Below, one piece after another: positions 42,901 to 51,988 of a stretch of DNA of 64,000 nucleotides. The position numbers were made by a program, and so were the translations under genes. Within the stretch, counting starts at the first letter, position 1. Each line of letters opens with the position of its first letter. The stretch is from Flavobacterium sp. 270 (GTDB lineage Bacteria; Bacteroidota; Bacteroidia; Flavobacteriales; Flavobacteriaceae): the NCBI RefSeq assembly GCF_004368785.1, contig NZ_SODM01000001.1, positions 1,364,001 to 1,428,000 on the forward strand, written 5' to 3'. The notes below the pieces were generated by a model that saw nothing but the letters and a program-made list of their open reading frames with translations, was not told the origin of the DNA and ran no database searches.

Positions 42901-44655
42901 TTAAAAATCGAATTTATAATTAGCACCTCCTAAAACCTGAAATCCTTGTACCGGATAATTCAGCCATTTTTCATAAGCTTGATTTCCGATATTATTAAGT
43001 TTCAGGAAAAAAGTTAAACGCTCACTGTATTTGTAACCTAAATGCGCATTGGCATCAAAATAGCTTTTTAAAGTAATTGGCTCAGCAATTGCACCTAAGT
43101 TAAGATTAGACTGCATGTCTTTTCTTTCTCCCACATAAAATACATTTAAACCTGCGTACCATTGTTTCGTAATATTAACATCTAAAGTCGAACTCAATTT
43201 CATCGTTGGCAAATTCCAAGCTTCAACACCATTATCTGTATTATAACTGTTGAAAGTTCCGTTGATTCCGAAAGTTACATTTTGCGAAAAATCAGCTTTT
43301 AATTCTCCGTAAAAACGAAACGTTCTAATATCCTCATAAACAACTCCAAAAGAGTTTCCGTAAGCATAATTTTCGTTTATTATATCCTCTGTATAATCAT
43401 TGGCTTTAAACAACGCTTTGTCTTTTTCATTTAGATAAGAACCTGTCAAATTATAATTTACATTGTTTGCTAATTTCCCTTTTAAACCAGCAAAAACAGT
43501 ATATTGATTATTAGTTGGTCTAATATTTAAAGTCGGCGATAAAAATGGATTTTCAGTCACTAAATCAGCATAAGAATTCTGATTTATACTTCCGTTTACA
43601 CCTGTATAAAAAATCATCAAATCACCAACCAATTTATACGAAGCGTTTACTTTAGGATAAACATAAAATTTATTCCCACTGTTTTCAGAATCTGCACTGT
43701 AAAATAATCCAGCTCCTAATTCAAGAGTCCAGTCATTTTCATGAATTACAAAAGTCGGCTCAATTCCAACATTGGTAAAACTGTATTTTACAGGTTCAAT
43801 ATTATCATGAGCATAATTATTTTCAAACGAACCGCTTACATGATCTACAATAACGTTTGTGCTGATAGCCTGATCCATTACATCAACTTTAAAAGTTGGC
43901 TTTACATAAAAGCGATTTTCCGATGAAGAAGAATTATCAGAGAAATGCGTAAATTTTGCTCCAATTTTATTCACGATACTTTCAGTAAATTCAACATTTC
44001 CGCCAAAAGTAATTGTGTTATAAGAATGGTTTGGATTAATTCCGTTTACCAAATCAAAACGCTGATCCGGAATAGTCGCTCCAAAATCTACTGGTAAACC
44101 ATACCAGTTGTATATTTGATTTTGATAACCTAAATCTACATTCCAGGTAATATCACGGCTGTTTACGCCGTAACCCACATTCAGTGCAGTATCGTAAAAT
44201 TCATCATTCAATTCTACATCTTTAATACCGCCTTGTGATGAATGATGACGAAACATTCCTGCCACATAATCGTTGTTTCCTAAATCCTGATTTACAAACA
44301 ATTCTGCATTCAGCGTGCTGTAATTTCCAACTCCAACAGTTGCATAATTATTAAACAATCTTTCTTTCTTAGATTTCTCTACACCTTCTGCTTTTCCTTT
44401 AGACGGCGTAAAAGTCGACGCTACAGGAACAGACAAAATACTGTATTTAATCGTTTCTTTCGGCTGATTTCCAGTATCGTCAAGCGAAGGAGATTCTTTA
44501 ACTTTAAAAGCATCAGAAACAGTCGGCGAATATGGTTTTACAACATTTACAGTTTCTGTCCCGATAGTTTCGTCCTTTTTTACCTGCGAAAATGAAAGCT
44601 GAAAAACAAACAGCAAAATCAAAATGATGGTTTTATTCTGGAAATTAATTTTCAT
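42901..44655 (-). CDS. Outer-membrane beta-barrel protein (TonB-receptor-like barrel without plug)
   Basis: 584-residue exported protein: signal peptide (MKINFQNKTIILILLFVFQLSFSQ), a short Pro/Thr-rich N-terminal segment (VVKPYSPTVSDAFKVKESPSL) and a barrel from about residue 95 to the C-terminal Phe (GGANYKFDF). The barrel resembles TonB-dependent receptors (LKLNNIGNQAYEKWLNYPVQG is typical of the last strands), but no plug domain is present and the protein is short for a receptor. It is the last gene of a run with the TPR protein and PhzF protein on the minus strand, though long repeat-filled gaps separate them. Possibly a barrel working with the TPR protein; unproven. Confidence 0.75.
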   Translation of the reverse strand: MKINFQNKTIILILLFVFQLSFSQVKKDETIGTETVNVVKPYSPTVSDAFKVKESPSLDDTGNQPKETIKYSILSVPVASTFTPSKGKAEGVEKSKKERLFNNYATVGVGNYSTLNAELFVNQDLGNNDYVAGMFRHHSSQGGIKDVELNDEFYDTALNVGYGVNSRDITWNVDLGYQNQIYNWYGLPVDFGATIPDQRFDLVNGINPNHSYNTITFGGNVEFTESIVNKIGAKFTHFSDNSSSSENRFYVKPTFKVDVMDQAISTNVIVDHVSGSFENNYAHDNIEPVKYSFTNVGIEPTFVIHENDWTLELGAGLFYSADSENSGNKFYVYPKVNASYKLVGDLMIFYTGVNGSINQNSYADLVTENPFLSPTLNIRPTNNQYTVFAGLKGKLANNVNYNLTGSYLNEKDKALFKANDYTEDIINENYAYGNSFGVVYEDIRTFRFYGELKADFSQNVTFGINGTFNSYNTDNGVEAWNLPTMKLSSTLDVNITKQWYAGLNVFYVGERKDMQSNLNLGAIAEPITLKSYFDANAHLGYKYSERLTFFLKLNNIGNQAYEKWLNYPVQGFQVLGGANYKFDF

Positions 44656-44880
44656 ATTTATTTTTTTTAAAGAGAAAAGAAAATAGAGTATAGAAAATAG
44701 ATTTCTAAACTATGTGTATATTTTTTCTCTTATTCTATTGTCAATATTTTATTCTATTCTTAAAATCTTTATTCTATTCTTAAAATCTTTATTCTATTCT
44801 CTATGTTCTATATTCTAAAATCTGTATTCTATGTTCTGTATTCTTAAATCTAAAATCTACATTCTAAAATTTAAAATCCC
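44656..44880. repeat. Low-complexity TATTCT-rich tandem repeats
   Basis: The 20-base unit ATTCTATTCTTAAAATCTTT occurs at 44751-44770 and 44771-44790, followed by a half unit, within about 190 bases of degenerate ATTCTA/AAATCT sequence reaching the PhzF stop codon. A similar stretch lies on the other side of the PhzF gene (45752-45843). Confidence 0.7.
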
Positions 44881-45744
44881 TTAGGCTTCCCACTCGCCTT
44901 TAGCAACAAATTGTGCTTTTCCTCCAATATTGATATCAAATACATCATTAGTTAATTTTCCATTAAAATAAATTTCAGATGGACGACCGATGTAATCTCC
45001 CTGATGATTTGTTAATGCTATTTCCGGCAAATGATACTTTAAAAGATAGGCCTGTAAACACGTACTTGCGCTTCTTGTCGCAGCATCTTCCACTAATTGA
45101 TTATGCTCAATACACAACATTCTGCTTGTAAGTTTAGAATTTTCTAAACTATAAAAATACAGACCTCTATGCTCTGTTTTGCAATGCTGTTTCAGCCATT
45201 TATCTGTCTTATCTTTATCTAAAACTAGATTTTCTAAAGCTCTTTTACTGTTTAAAGGAACAATTACAAAAGCACTTCCTGTGGTAACTTCTTGTATCAG
45301 ATATTGATTGTCAAAATCATCAATTGTTAGATTGCTGAAAGACGGAAAATCTTCTTTAGCAAAAACATCCCAAAATTTAGGCTGTGCCGCTTTTAACCAA
45401 ATCACATCTTCTGATTTCTGAATTTGAATGGGTCCAATCGGAACTTCTAATGTCATTTTTTCCGGAGCATTTTCGAATATTTTATTCATCAAAACCCAAG
45501 AAGTCCCAATTATTGGATGCCCTGCAAACTGCATTTCCTGAGCAGGAGTAAAAATTCTAATCGCTGCTTTATTATTTTCTTCGTCAAGTTTTGTAATAAA
45601 TGTGCTTTCTGCGAAATTAATTTCGCGTGCAATTTGCTGCATTTCTTCTGAACTCAAATTTCCTGCATCCTGAAAAACAGCTAACTGATTTCCAGCGTAT
45701 TTTTTATCAGCAAAAACATCAACTATATAAAAAGGTAAACTCAT
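44881..45744 (-). CDS. PhzF-family isomerase-like protein
   Basis: 287-residue cytoplasmic protein of the PhzF/diaminopimelate-epimerase-like fold. Start: YIVDVFADKKYAGNQLAVF. The catalytic-type Glu is E46 in INFAESTFI, and the anion-binding pattern is MQFAGHPIIGTSWVL. The second lobe has SAFVIVPLNS and AATRSASTCLQAYLL in place of the usual glycine-rich loop. PhzF itself isomerises DHHA in phenazine synthesis, but no other phenazine gene is here, and most relatives have unknown substrates. Low-complexity repeats flank it on both sides. Confidence 0.88.
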   Translation of the reverse strand: MSLPFYIVDVFADKKYAGNQLAVFQDAGNLSSEEMQQIAREINFAESTFITKLDEENNKAAIRIFTPAQEMQFAGHPIIGTSWVLMNKIFENAPEKMTLEVPIGPIQIQKSEDVIWLKAAQPKFWDVFAKEDFPSFSNLTIDDFDNQYLIQEVTTGSAFVIVPLNSKRALENLVLDKDKTDKWLKQHCKTEHRGLYFYSLENSKLTSRMLCIEHNQLVEDAATRSASTCLQAYLLKYHLPEIALTNHQGDYIGRPSEIYFNGKLTNDVFDINIGGKAQFVAKGEWEA

Positions 45745-45751
45745 TTTTTTC

Positions 45752-45843
45752 TTTTTTTGATAAGAGAGAATAGAATATAGAAAATAGACTTCATGAATTG
45801 TCTATAATCTTTATTCTATATTCTTTTCTCTATACTCTATTTT
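45752..45843. repeat. Low-complexity AGAATA/TATTCT stretch, partly palindromic
   Basis: AGAGAATAGAATATAGAAAATAG near 45763-45787 faces CTATATTCTTTTCTCTATACTCTATTTTCT near 45813-45843. It is the same sequence class as 44656-44880, on the other side of the PhzF gene. It reaches the stop codon of the TPR gene. Confidence 0.6.
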
Positions 45844-45844
45844 C

Positions 45845-48800
45845 TTATTTATTAATCGACGAATTCGTTTTTGACTCTTCCGCTTTAATCGCACTTAATT
45901 CTTTTTTAGCTTCTTCAACAACATCTGGATAATCAGTAAAATTGTTAATTACGTTATCTAAAATGTACGTTGCCTGATAACTGTCTTTTAATCCGTAGAA
46001 GTTTTTCGCCATCAAAACCAAACTTTTTGCTCCGTAATATTTATAAGCAGAATAGTTTTTTGCCAGTTTCTGAACCGAAACATTTGATGCATCAAATTTG
46101 CCTTCTTTGGTTTTAAAATACGCATCGTAATACAGCGCTTCTGCAGCTAATTCGCCTTTAGAAGTTGTCGATAATTTCGCGTAAGCCTGTTTTCCTTTTT
46201 CTTCATCACCGGTCTGCATAGCGGCGCGCGCTACAATAATCTGTGCGTCTGATTTTACGTTTGCGTCTGCTTTAGGATTTTCTAAAACTTTATCCGCATA
46301 CACTACAGAATTGTTATAATCTTTTTTATCGTAATAACATTTCATCAGGTTTGCCTGAGCAAAAGTTTTATTTTGCGGAGAATCAGCTTCGTTTTCTAAA
46401 CGGCTTAAAACCGGAATTGATTTATCACAATCTTTCGCTTTCAAATAAATCTGTGCCAATTTTGATAAAGACTGCTCTGTAAACTCGCTTCTAGACTGAC
46501 TGATAACGTATTGATAATTGGTACTCGCTTTAGTTTCAGAACCTTCTGCATAATACAATTGAGCCAAATAATAATTAGCCTCAAGTGCATGCATTCCCGA
46601 TGGAAATTTGCTGATATAACCGCTAAATCCTACAATTGCCTGTTTACTGTTATTTTGACTGTATTGTTTAAATGCACCTTCGTAAGTATCATTATCCAAT
46701 TCTACATCGGTAACGGCAACGAAATCTAATGTACGAACCCAAGAAGCATATTCATCAACTTTTCCAGAATCAACATAAATTAATCTCGCAGTTGCAACCG
46801 CTTCAAGAGCTTCGGGTGTTTTTGGAAATTCTGCCGCTACTTTTTTAAACTTTACCAAAGCCTGTTCATCACGATCTGAATTGTAATAAATCAAACCTTG
46901 TTTTAAGATCGATTTTGAAGTAAACGAACCATTTTTAAATTCAGAAATTAATTGATCGTAGGTTTTTATAGCCTGATCATTCTTTTTCTCCGCCACATAC
47001 GTATTTCCTAATTCGTATAAAACATCATCACGATATTCTGATTTTTTATACATAGCCAGAAAGTTATTAAGCTCTTCTACTTTCTTGCTGTTATTCGACA
47101 TAAATCCGTATGAAATCGCTTTTTGGTATTGCGCATAATCGGCGTCAACACCTTTTGCCGCAATTGCTTTCGCGTAAGCTTCATTCGCCGCACTGTATTT
47201 TGAATTTACAAATCTTGAATCTCCAAGACGTAAATACGAATCATTCAAACGAACTTTATCACTTGGCGAATTAGCAATCTGAGCTTCAAAAGAATTAGCT
47301 GCCTGATCGTATTGCTTCAGTTTAAAATACGTGTAACCAATATTATAATTGATGTTTTTGTATTCGTCTGTCGTTTTTGCCGCAGCTAATCCGGCAAATT
47401 GTTTGTAGCTTAATAAAGCATTCTGAAAATCGTCTGTAACATATTCAGTTTCTGCTTTCCAGAACGTGGCGCGTGCTGTATACTCAGGTGTTTTTTGTTC
47501 GCTTATGGCACTTTTAAACATTTTTCCGGCTTCGGTATAATTCGATTCATTATACAACTCTAAACCTCTGTAAAAAAGTACTTTTTGGTATGCTGCTTTG
47601 TTTTCTTGAGTTCTATTTTTTTCTAATAAAACCAATGCTTCTTTGTAGTTTTTAGTCGAAATATAAGAATCAACCAATAATTTTTCAATATCAGATCTGC
47701 TGGAATTGTTTGGGTATTTTTTTAAGAAATCAAGCAAAATTCCCGGAACGGTTTGGTACGCATTTCCGATATCGTAACTTACTTTAGCATAATTTAAAGC
47801 TGCATCTTCTTGAATTTCTGCATTAAAATCCATTTCAGAAGCGTTTTTGAATGCGTTCAAAGCTTCTTGTTTTTTGCCTGTATTTAAATAACTTAAACCT
47901 AAATGATAATAAGCATTTTGTGCAACGAAATCTTTTCCTTCAATAATTTTATTGAATTGAGAAATCGCTTTTTCGTAGTTTTTCTGCTCATAATAAGCAT
48001 AACCTAATTGGTAAAAATCAGTATTGCTCCATTTTCCTTTTTTACCCGCATACTGCTCTAAATAAGGAATTGCTTTGTCGTATTGTTTTAAATTGAAATA
48101 ACTTTCTCCGATAATTTTATTCAATTCTGATTTTTCGATTTCGTTTGATTTAGACATTGCTTTTTGTCCCAAATCAATCGCTTTTTGAAAATTTCCAAGT
48201 TTGAAATTCATATCAGCCTGATAATACGAAAGTTTCTCTTTGTATTTTTCTTCGCCGGAAACTTCGTCAAAATATTTAGTAGCCTCTTTATAATCGTCTC
48301 CTTCGTAAGCCATAAATCCTAAATAATATTTGGCCTGAGAACCAAATTCTGGAGAATTTACTACTTTATTAAAATACGTTGTAGCTTCATTTTTCTTTTT
48401 AGCGTTAAAATAACTGTACCCTTTTTGGAAATTAAATTTATCAGATTCCGTTTTGCTCATGTAGCTTTCATCCACTCTATCAAACCATTGCAAAGCTTTT
48501 GGATAATTTCCCTGCTCAAAAAAGTATTGCGCAACTTCTATATACGCCTGATTTTGTTTGGTACTTGTTGGATAATCGTCTACAAATCTTTCCATCAAAT
48601 CATCGGCATTAGACTGATTGGTTCTGATGGCGCAGTTTGCGATGTAATAAGCGCAGTCTGACTTCACTTCTTCGGTCGTGGCTTTGTTTTTTACCGCTTC
48701 AAAAATAAGTTGTGCCGAAGCGTATTGTTTGTCATTATATAAAGCCAGTGCTTTGTCAAAATCCTTTAAGTCGTAAGTATATATAGCTGATTTTTGTGCC

Positions 48801-48859
48801 GAAACTGTGGTCGAAAAAAGGACAATTTGTAATAAAAAGAACCAGAAGAGTTTACGCAT
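45845..48859 (-). CDS. Large secreted TPR-repeat protein
   Basis: 1004-residue exported protein with signal peptide (MRKLFWFFLLQIVLFSTTVSAQ) and TPR/Sel1-like helical repeats through almost its whole length (e.g. SYFNAKKKNEATTYFNKVV, AYYHLGLSYLNTGKKQEAL, IGYTYFKLKQYDQAANSFE). No lipobox, catalytic motif or membrane segment. It is most likely a periplasmic scaffold; long TPR proteins of this kind appear in Bacteroidota beside outer-membrane barrels, and some work in gliding or secretion (SprE is a shorter lipoprotein). The C-terminus is Lys/Glu/Ser-rich (KKELSAIKAEESKTNSS). Confidence 0.85.
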   Translation of the reverse strand: MRKLFWFFLLQIVLFSTTVSAQKSAIYTYDLKDFDKALALYNDKQYASAQLIFEAVKNKATTEEVKSDCAYYIANCAIRTNQSNADDLMERFVDDYPTSTKQNQAYIEVAQYFFEQGNYPKALQWFDRVDESYMSKTESDKFNFQKGYSYFNAKKKNEATTYFNKVVNSPEFGSQAKYYLGFMAYEGDDYKEATKYFDEVSGEEKYKEKLSYYQADMNFKLGNFQKAIDLGQKAMSKSNEIEKSELNKIIGESYFNLKQYDKAIPYLEQYAGKKGKWSNTDFYQLGYAYYEQKNYEKAISQFNKIIEGKDFVAQNAYYHLGLSYLNTGKKQEALNAFKNASEMDFNAEIQEDAALNYAKVSYDIGNAYQTVPGILLDFLKKYPNNSSRSDIEKLLVDSYISTKNYKEALVLLEKNRTQENKAAYQKVLFYRGLELYNESNYTEAGKMFKSAISEQKTPEYTARATFWKAETEYVTDDFQNALLSYKQFAGLAAAKTTDEYKNINYNIGYTYFKLKQYDQAANSFEAQIANSPSDKVRLNDSYLRLGDSRFVNSKYSAANEAYAKAIAAKGVDADYAQYQKAISYGFMSNNSKKVEELNNFLAMYKKSEYRDDVLYELGNTYVAEKKNDQAIKTYDQLISEFKNGSFTSKSILKQGLIYYNSDRDEQALVKFKKVAAEFPKTPEALEAVATARLIYVDSGKVDEYASWVRTLDFVAVTDVELDNDTYEGAFKQYSQNNSKQAIVGFSGYISKFPSGMHALEANYYLAQLYYAEGSETKASTNYQYVISQSRSEFTEQSLSKLAQIYLKAKDCDKSIPVLSRLENEADSPQNKTFAQANLMKCYYDKKDYNNSVVYADKVLENPKADANVKSDAQIIVARAAMQTGDEEKGKQAYAKLSTTSKGELAAEALYYDAYFKTKEGKFDASNVSVQKLAKNYSAYKYYGAKSLVLMAKNFYGLKDSYQATYILDNVINNFTDYPDVVEEAKKELSAIKAEESKTNSSINK

Positions 48860-48878
48860 TTTAATGTTATTTAGTATT

Positions 48879-48886
48879 CAAATTTA
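48879..48886 (-). promoter_or_regulatory. -7 element of the TPR gene
   Basis: Minus strand TAAATTTG, full match to TAnnTTTG, 20 bases before the ATG. Upstream GTTTCG near 48909 is a partial -33. Confidence 0.5.
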
Positions 48887-49163
48887 TCATTTTATACCGT
48901 TTATAACGAAACGTTTTGAGGTTTTATTATCAACAAATATTTAAAAATGGCAAATTTTACCGCACTTTAAACCTGAAAATATCGGTTCTCAAACTTTATA
49001 AACGCATATTTACTTAATTCATACTTTTACAGATTATGAGTCTTAATTCTTTTTGGCTCAAAAACTTACGCGATTTCTTAAAATGAACTTACATCGCTAA
49101 ATTGGTTTAATTTAAAAAGCCTTTATTTTTTAAAGCTTTTCTTAAGAAATCATTCAAATTTAT

Positions 49164-49194
49164 TTTGAATCCAACCGTTATCTTATTACTTTTA
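49164..49194 (+). promoter_or_regulatory. Promoter of the FtsE-type gene
   Basis: TTTG at 49164-49167 and TACTTTTA at 49187-49194 (last base off consensus) with a 19-base spacer, about 20 bases before the ATG. Confidence 0.6.
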
Positions 49195-49214
49195 CCATTC
49201 AAATCAATTTTATT

Positions 49215-49898
49215 ATGTCGCAAACCGTACTATCTCTTAAAGAAGTCACTATATATCAAGAAGGAAGAAAAATTTTATCTCACATCAATTTAGATGTTAA
49301 TCACGGTGAATTTATCTACATAATCGGTAAAACCGGTTCTGGAAAAAGCAGCTTCATGAAAACCTTATACGCTGATTTACCATTAACAGAAGGCGAAGGA
49401 CATATAGTTGAGTTTGATTTGGCTACGATAAAAGAAAATGATATTCCGTTTTTGAGACGTAAAATTGGTATTGTTTTTCAAGACTTTAAACTTCTTCCAG
49501 ACCGTTCTGTAAAAGATAATATGCTTTTTGTTCTAAAAGCTACTGGCTGGCACGAAAAAGATGCAATGGAGCACAAAATTGATGAAGTTTTGGACAAAGT
49601 TGGTATGAAAGATTTCGTAAACAAAATGCCTCACCAGCTTTCTGGCGGTGAACAACAGCGTGTTGCGATTGCAAGAGCTTTGCTAAATGACCCAGAATTT
49701 ATCCTTGCCGATGAACCTACAGGAAATCTTGACCCACAGACTAGTTCTGAAGTTCTTGAAGTTTTAAAAGCGATTAATGCTGCCGGAAAAACCATTATCA
49801 TGGCAACACACGATTATGCTCTGTTGATGAAATTCCCGTCTAAAACATTAAAATGTGAAGATGAAAGAATCTTTGAAGTAGTTCAGAGAAGCGTGTAA
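49215..49898 (+). CDS. ftsE: FtsE-like ABC transporter ATPase
   Basis: Cytoplasmic ATPase of 227 residues. Walker A GKTGSGKS at 38-45, Q-loop VFQDFKLLP (~88-95), signature LSGGEQQR at 142-149, Walker B ILADEP at 163-168, and switch His199 in ATHD. Length and [10 protein letters not shown] make FtsE the best family call; FtsE works with FtsX at the septum to control peptidoglycan hydrolases. No ftsX is adjacent. Instead the stop codon overlaps the start of a glycosyltransferase (TAATG), so the two are translationally coupled. LolD/MacB-type ATPases are alternatives. Confidence 0.85.
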   Translation: MSQTVLSLKEVTIYQEGRKILSHINLDVNHGEFIYIIGKTGSGKSSFMKTLYADLPLTEGEGHIVEFDLATIKENDIPFLRRKIGIVFQDFKLLPDRSVKDNMLFVLKATGWHEKDAMEHKIDEVLDKVGMKDFVNKMPHQLSGGEQQRVAIARALLNDPEFILADEPTGNLDPQTSSEVLEVLKAINAAGKTIIMATHDYALLMKFPSKTLKCEDERIFEVVQRSV

Positions 49899-50821
49899 TG
49901 CTTTCTATTTTAATTCCGGTTTACAATTACAACGCCGTTTCTCTTGTAAAAGAGTTATGGGAACAATGTAATTTTAGTGGAATTAATTTTGAAATTCTTT
50001 GTCAGGACGACGCTTCAAATTCTGTAATAAACACTTTAAATCAAGAAATTAATTCTATTTCTAATGGTTCGTTTTTTATAAATGAAACCAATTTAGGAAG
50101 AGGAAAAAACATCAATACATTAGCCCAAAAAGCACAATATGATTGGCTGTTAATTTTAGACTGCGATACTTTTCCGGTTCATAAAAGCTTTATTCAAAAA
50201 TACTGTCATTCCATTTTAAATCAAAAAATGAATATTGTTTTTGGTGGTATTGTTTATGAAGATCCAAAACCTCAAAAAGAACAGCTTTTACGCTGGGTTT
50301 ACGGACATCAAAGAGAAGCTTTATCTCTAAACCAAAGAAATCAAAATCCAGATTTTACCGCTTTGACTTCTAATCTTTTAATTAATAAAGAAGTTTTTTT
50401 AGCACATTCATTTGATGCATCTATTACTAAATATGGCTACGAAGATTTGTGCTTTTTTGCTGTTTTAAAAGCAAATCACTTTGAGATTTCTCATATCGAA
50501 AATCCAACTTTTCATCTCAATTTAGAAACTTCAATTCTGTTTTTAAACAAAACCAAAACAGCTCTGGAAAATCTTGTATTGCTTTATAATACGAATAAAA
50601 TTTCTGAAGAAGAAAGCAAAATAATCAAAGCTTTTGAATTATTACAAAACCTAAAATTGTTACGGTTTACGAATTTTCTTTTTATAAAAAATAAAGATAA
50701 AATCGAACGAAATCTACTTTCTCAAAAACCATCTTTATTTTTATTCGACCTTTATAAATTGGCTTATTTCTCTAATCTAATTCAAGATTCTCACTCCTGC
50801 AAGGTTTCCAAAACCTTGTAG
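49898..50821 (+). CDS. Family 2 glycosyltransferase
   Basis: 307-residue cytoplasmic GT-A enzyme. [17 protein letters not shown] is the nucleotide-binding start, CQDDASN the first acidic motif, LLILDCDTFPVH the DxD-type metal site, and YGYEDLCFFAVL the ED catalytic segment. No membrane helix is seen. Its ATG overlaps the ftsE stop. The last residues (SCKVSKTL) and the stop codon are encoded by the left arm of a palindromic repeat at 50795-50885, so the original C-terminus has probably been replaced or trimmed. Sugar donor and acceptor unknown; it begins the surface-polysaccharide locus. Confidence 0.87.
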   Translation: MLSILIPVYNYNAVSLVKELWEQCNFSGINFEILCQDDASNSVINTLNQEINSISNGSFFINETNLGRGKNINTLAQKAQYDWLLILDCDTFPVHKSFIQKYCHSILNQKMNIVFGGIVYEDPKPQKEQLLRWVYGHQREALSLNQRNQNPDFTALTSNLLINKEVFLAHSFDASITKYGYEDLCFFAVLKANHFEISHIENPTFHLNLETSILFLNKTKTALENLVLLYNTNKISEEESKIIKAFELLQNLKLLRFTNFLFIKNKDKIERNLLSQKPSLFLFDLYKLAYFSNLIQDSHSCKVSKTL

Positions 50822-50885
50822 GTGTAAATACATTTTTTAAGTCCGTACAAACAAATACCTACAAGGTTTTGGAAACCTTGCAGGA
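50795..50885. repeat. Palindromic repeat with 29-bp perfect arms
   Basis: Arm 50795-50823 (begins TCCTGCAAGGTTTCCAAAA) is the exact reverse complement of 50857-50885, with a 33-base loop. Each arm is itself nearly palindromic (AAGGTTT...AAACCTT). It lies between two convergent genes and overlaps the 3' end of the plus-strand one. Confidence 0.85.
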
Positions 50886-50905
50886 AAGAAGAATCTTTAT
50901 TAAAA

Positions 50906-51988
50906 TTAGGCAATTAGATTTTCCAGAAACAGCTTCCACTGCTCCATTATTTTTGGTGTAGAAAATTTCTTTGTTGTTTCTTTTGCATTGATTCCTAAAC
51001 GTATTCTTTCTTCTTCATTATCCATTAAAAAAGAAAGTTTTTCGACAAATATTTCTATATTTCCATCTGGAATTAAAAACCCATTTTTGTCATTTTCTAT
51101 AATAGCTCTTGGGCCAATCGGACAATCAAAAGCGATGCACGGCAAACCAAAAGCCATTGCTTCGAGTAAAACCATCGGGAAACCTTCTGTTCTGGAAGTC
51201 ATTAAATAAAGAGAAGATTCTAAATATTTCTGCTCAATGTTTTTTACAAAATCAAAGTAATTTATGGTTGAAGTAATACCAAGATTTTGAGCTTCTTTTT
51301 CTAAAAAATCAATATCGTCTGAGTAAATATCCAAAGTCCAATCGGGGTGTTTTTGGGCAATTTCTTTCCAAATCAACAATAATCTGTCTAAACCTTTTTC
51401 ATACGAATTTCGTGCAATAACAAAAGCTTTTTTAGATTGCAAAGAAGAAGTAAATTCTGTTTCTATCCAAGCCGGATTTGGTATTACTTCAATGTTTTTA
51501 AGATTCCATTCTTTCAGACTTTCATCAGATAAAGCGACCATTTTGGTAAATTTTCCAGCCGCATAATTTTTAAACCAATATTTCAATTTTAAAAATAAAC
51601 CAACCTGATGTCTTTTCTCTTCGATAAATTTAGATCCGTGGCATTCAAAAACTATTGGTATTTTAGTTTTAATAATAAATGGATATAAAAAGGCTTTTAA
51701 CCCATTGTCTGCAACCAAAATTACATCTGGATTTATCTCTTTTACTTTTTGATTTACCGCTTTTTTAAGCGACATAAAAAAACGAAAAGCATTGCCGTTT
51801 AAGTTCATATTATGAAAAACTATTTTCTCATTAAACTTATAAAAAGGTAATTTATCCGAAGATTCGTTTTGAGATAAAACATGAACATCATAACCAAAAT
51901 GTTCAACAAAATAGTTGGCTTTTACAGCCAAAACCCGCGCAACACCACCAGGATTTTTTATTTTGGGAACAATGTACAGCAGTCTCAT
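50906..51988 (-). CDS. Family 4 glycosyltransferase
   Basis: 360-residue GT-B enzyme. The N-terminal domain begins MRLLYIVPKIKNPGGVARVL (glycine loop). The C-terminal donor-binding domain has VIARNSYEKGLDRLLLIW, TSRTEGFPMVLLEAMAFGLPCIAFDCPIGP with the E-x7-E motif of GT4 enzymes, and IENDKNGFLIPDGN. Transfers a sugar from an activated nucleotide in surface-polysaccharide assembly; specificity unknown. Its ATG overlaps the FdtA-like stop by four bases, so the two are co-translated. Confidence 0.92.
   Translation of the reverse strand: MRLLYIVPKIKNPGGVARVLAVKANYFVEHFGYDVHVLSQNESSDKLPFYKFNEKIVFHNMNLNGNAFRFFMSLKKAVNQKVKEINPDVILVADNGLKAFLYPFIIKTKIPIVFECHGSKFIEEKRHQVGLFLKLKYWFKNYAAGKFTKMVALSDESLKEWNLKNIEVIPNPAWIETEFTSSLQSKKAFVIARNSYEKGLDRLLLIWKEIAQKHPDWTLDIYSDDIDFLEKEAQNLGITSTINYFDFVKNIEQKYLESSLYLMTSRTEGFPMVLLEAMAFGLPCIAFDCPIGPRAIIENDKNGFLIPDGNIEIFVEKLSFLMDNEEERIRLGINAKETTKKFSTPKIMEQWKLFLENLIA

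Larger units (their letters stand above)
48860..49214. other. 355-base divergent intergenic region
   Basis: It holds the promoter of the TPR gene (near 48879) and that of the FtsE-type gene (49164-49194). Between them I see only AT-rich sequence, with no RNA gene or clear hairpin. Confidence 0.55.

Noticed and set aside
42901..44655. Complete TonB-dependent receptor
   Set aside because: The barrel-like C-terminus is present but no plug domain is seen, so it is reported as a barrel protein only.
44881..45744. Phenazine biosynthesis operon
   Set aside because: Only a PhzF-family protein is present; no phzABDEG relatives are near, and the family is broad.
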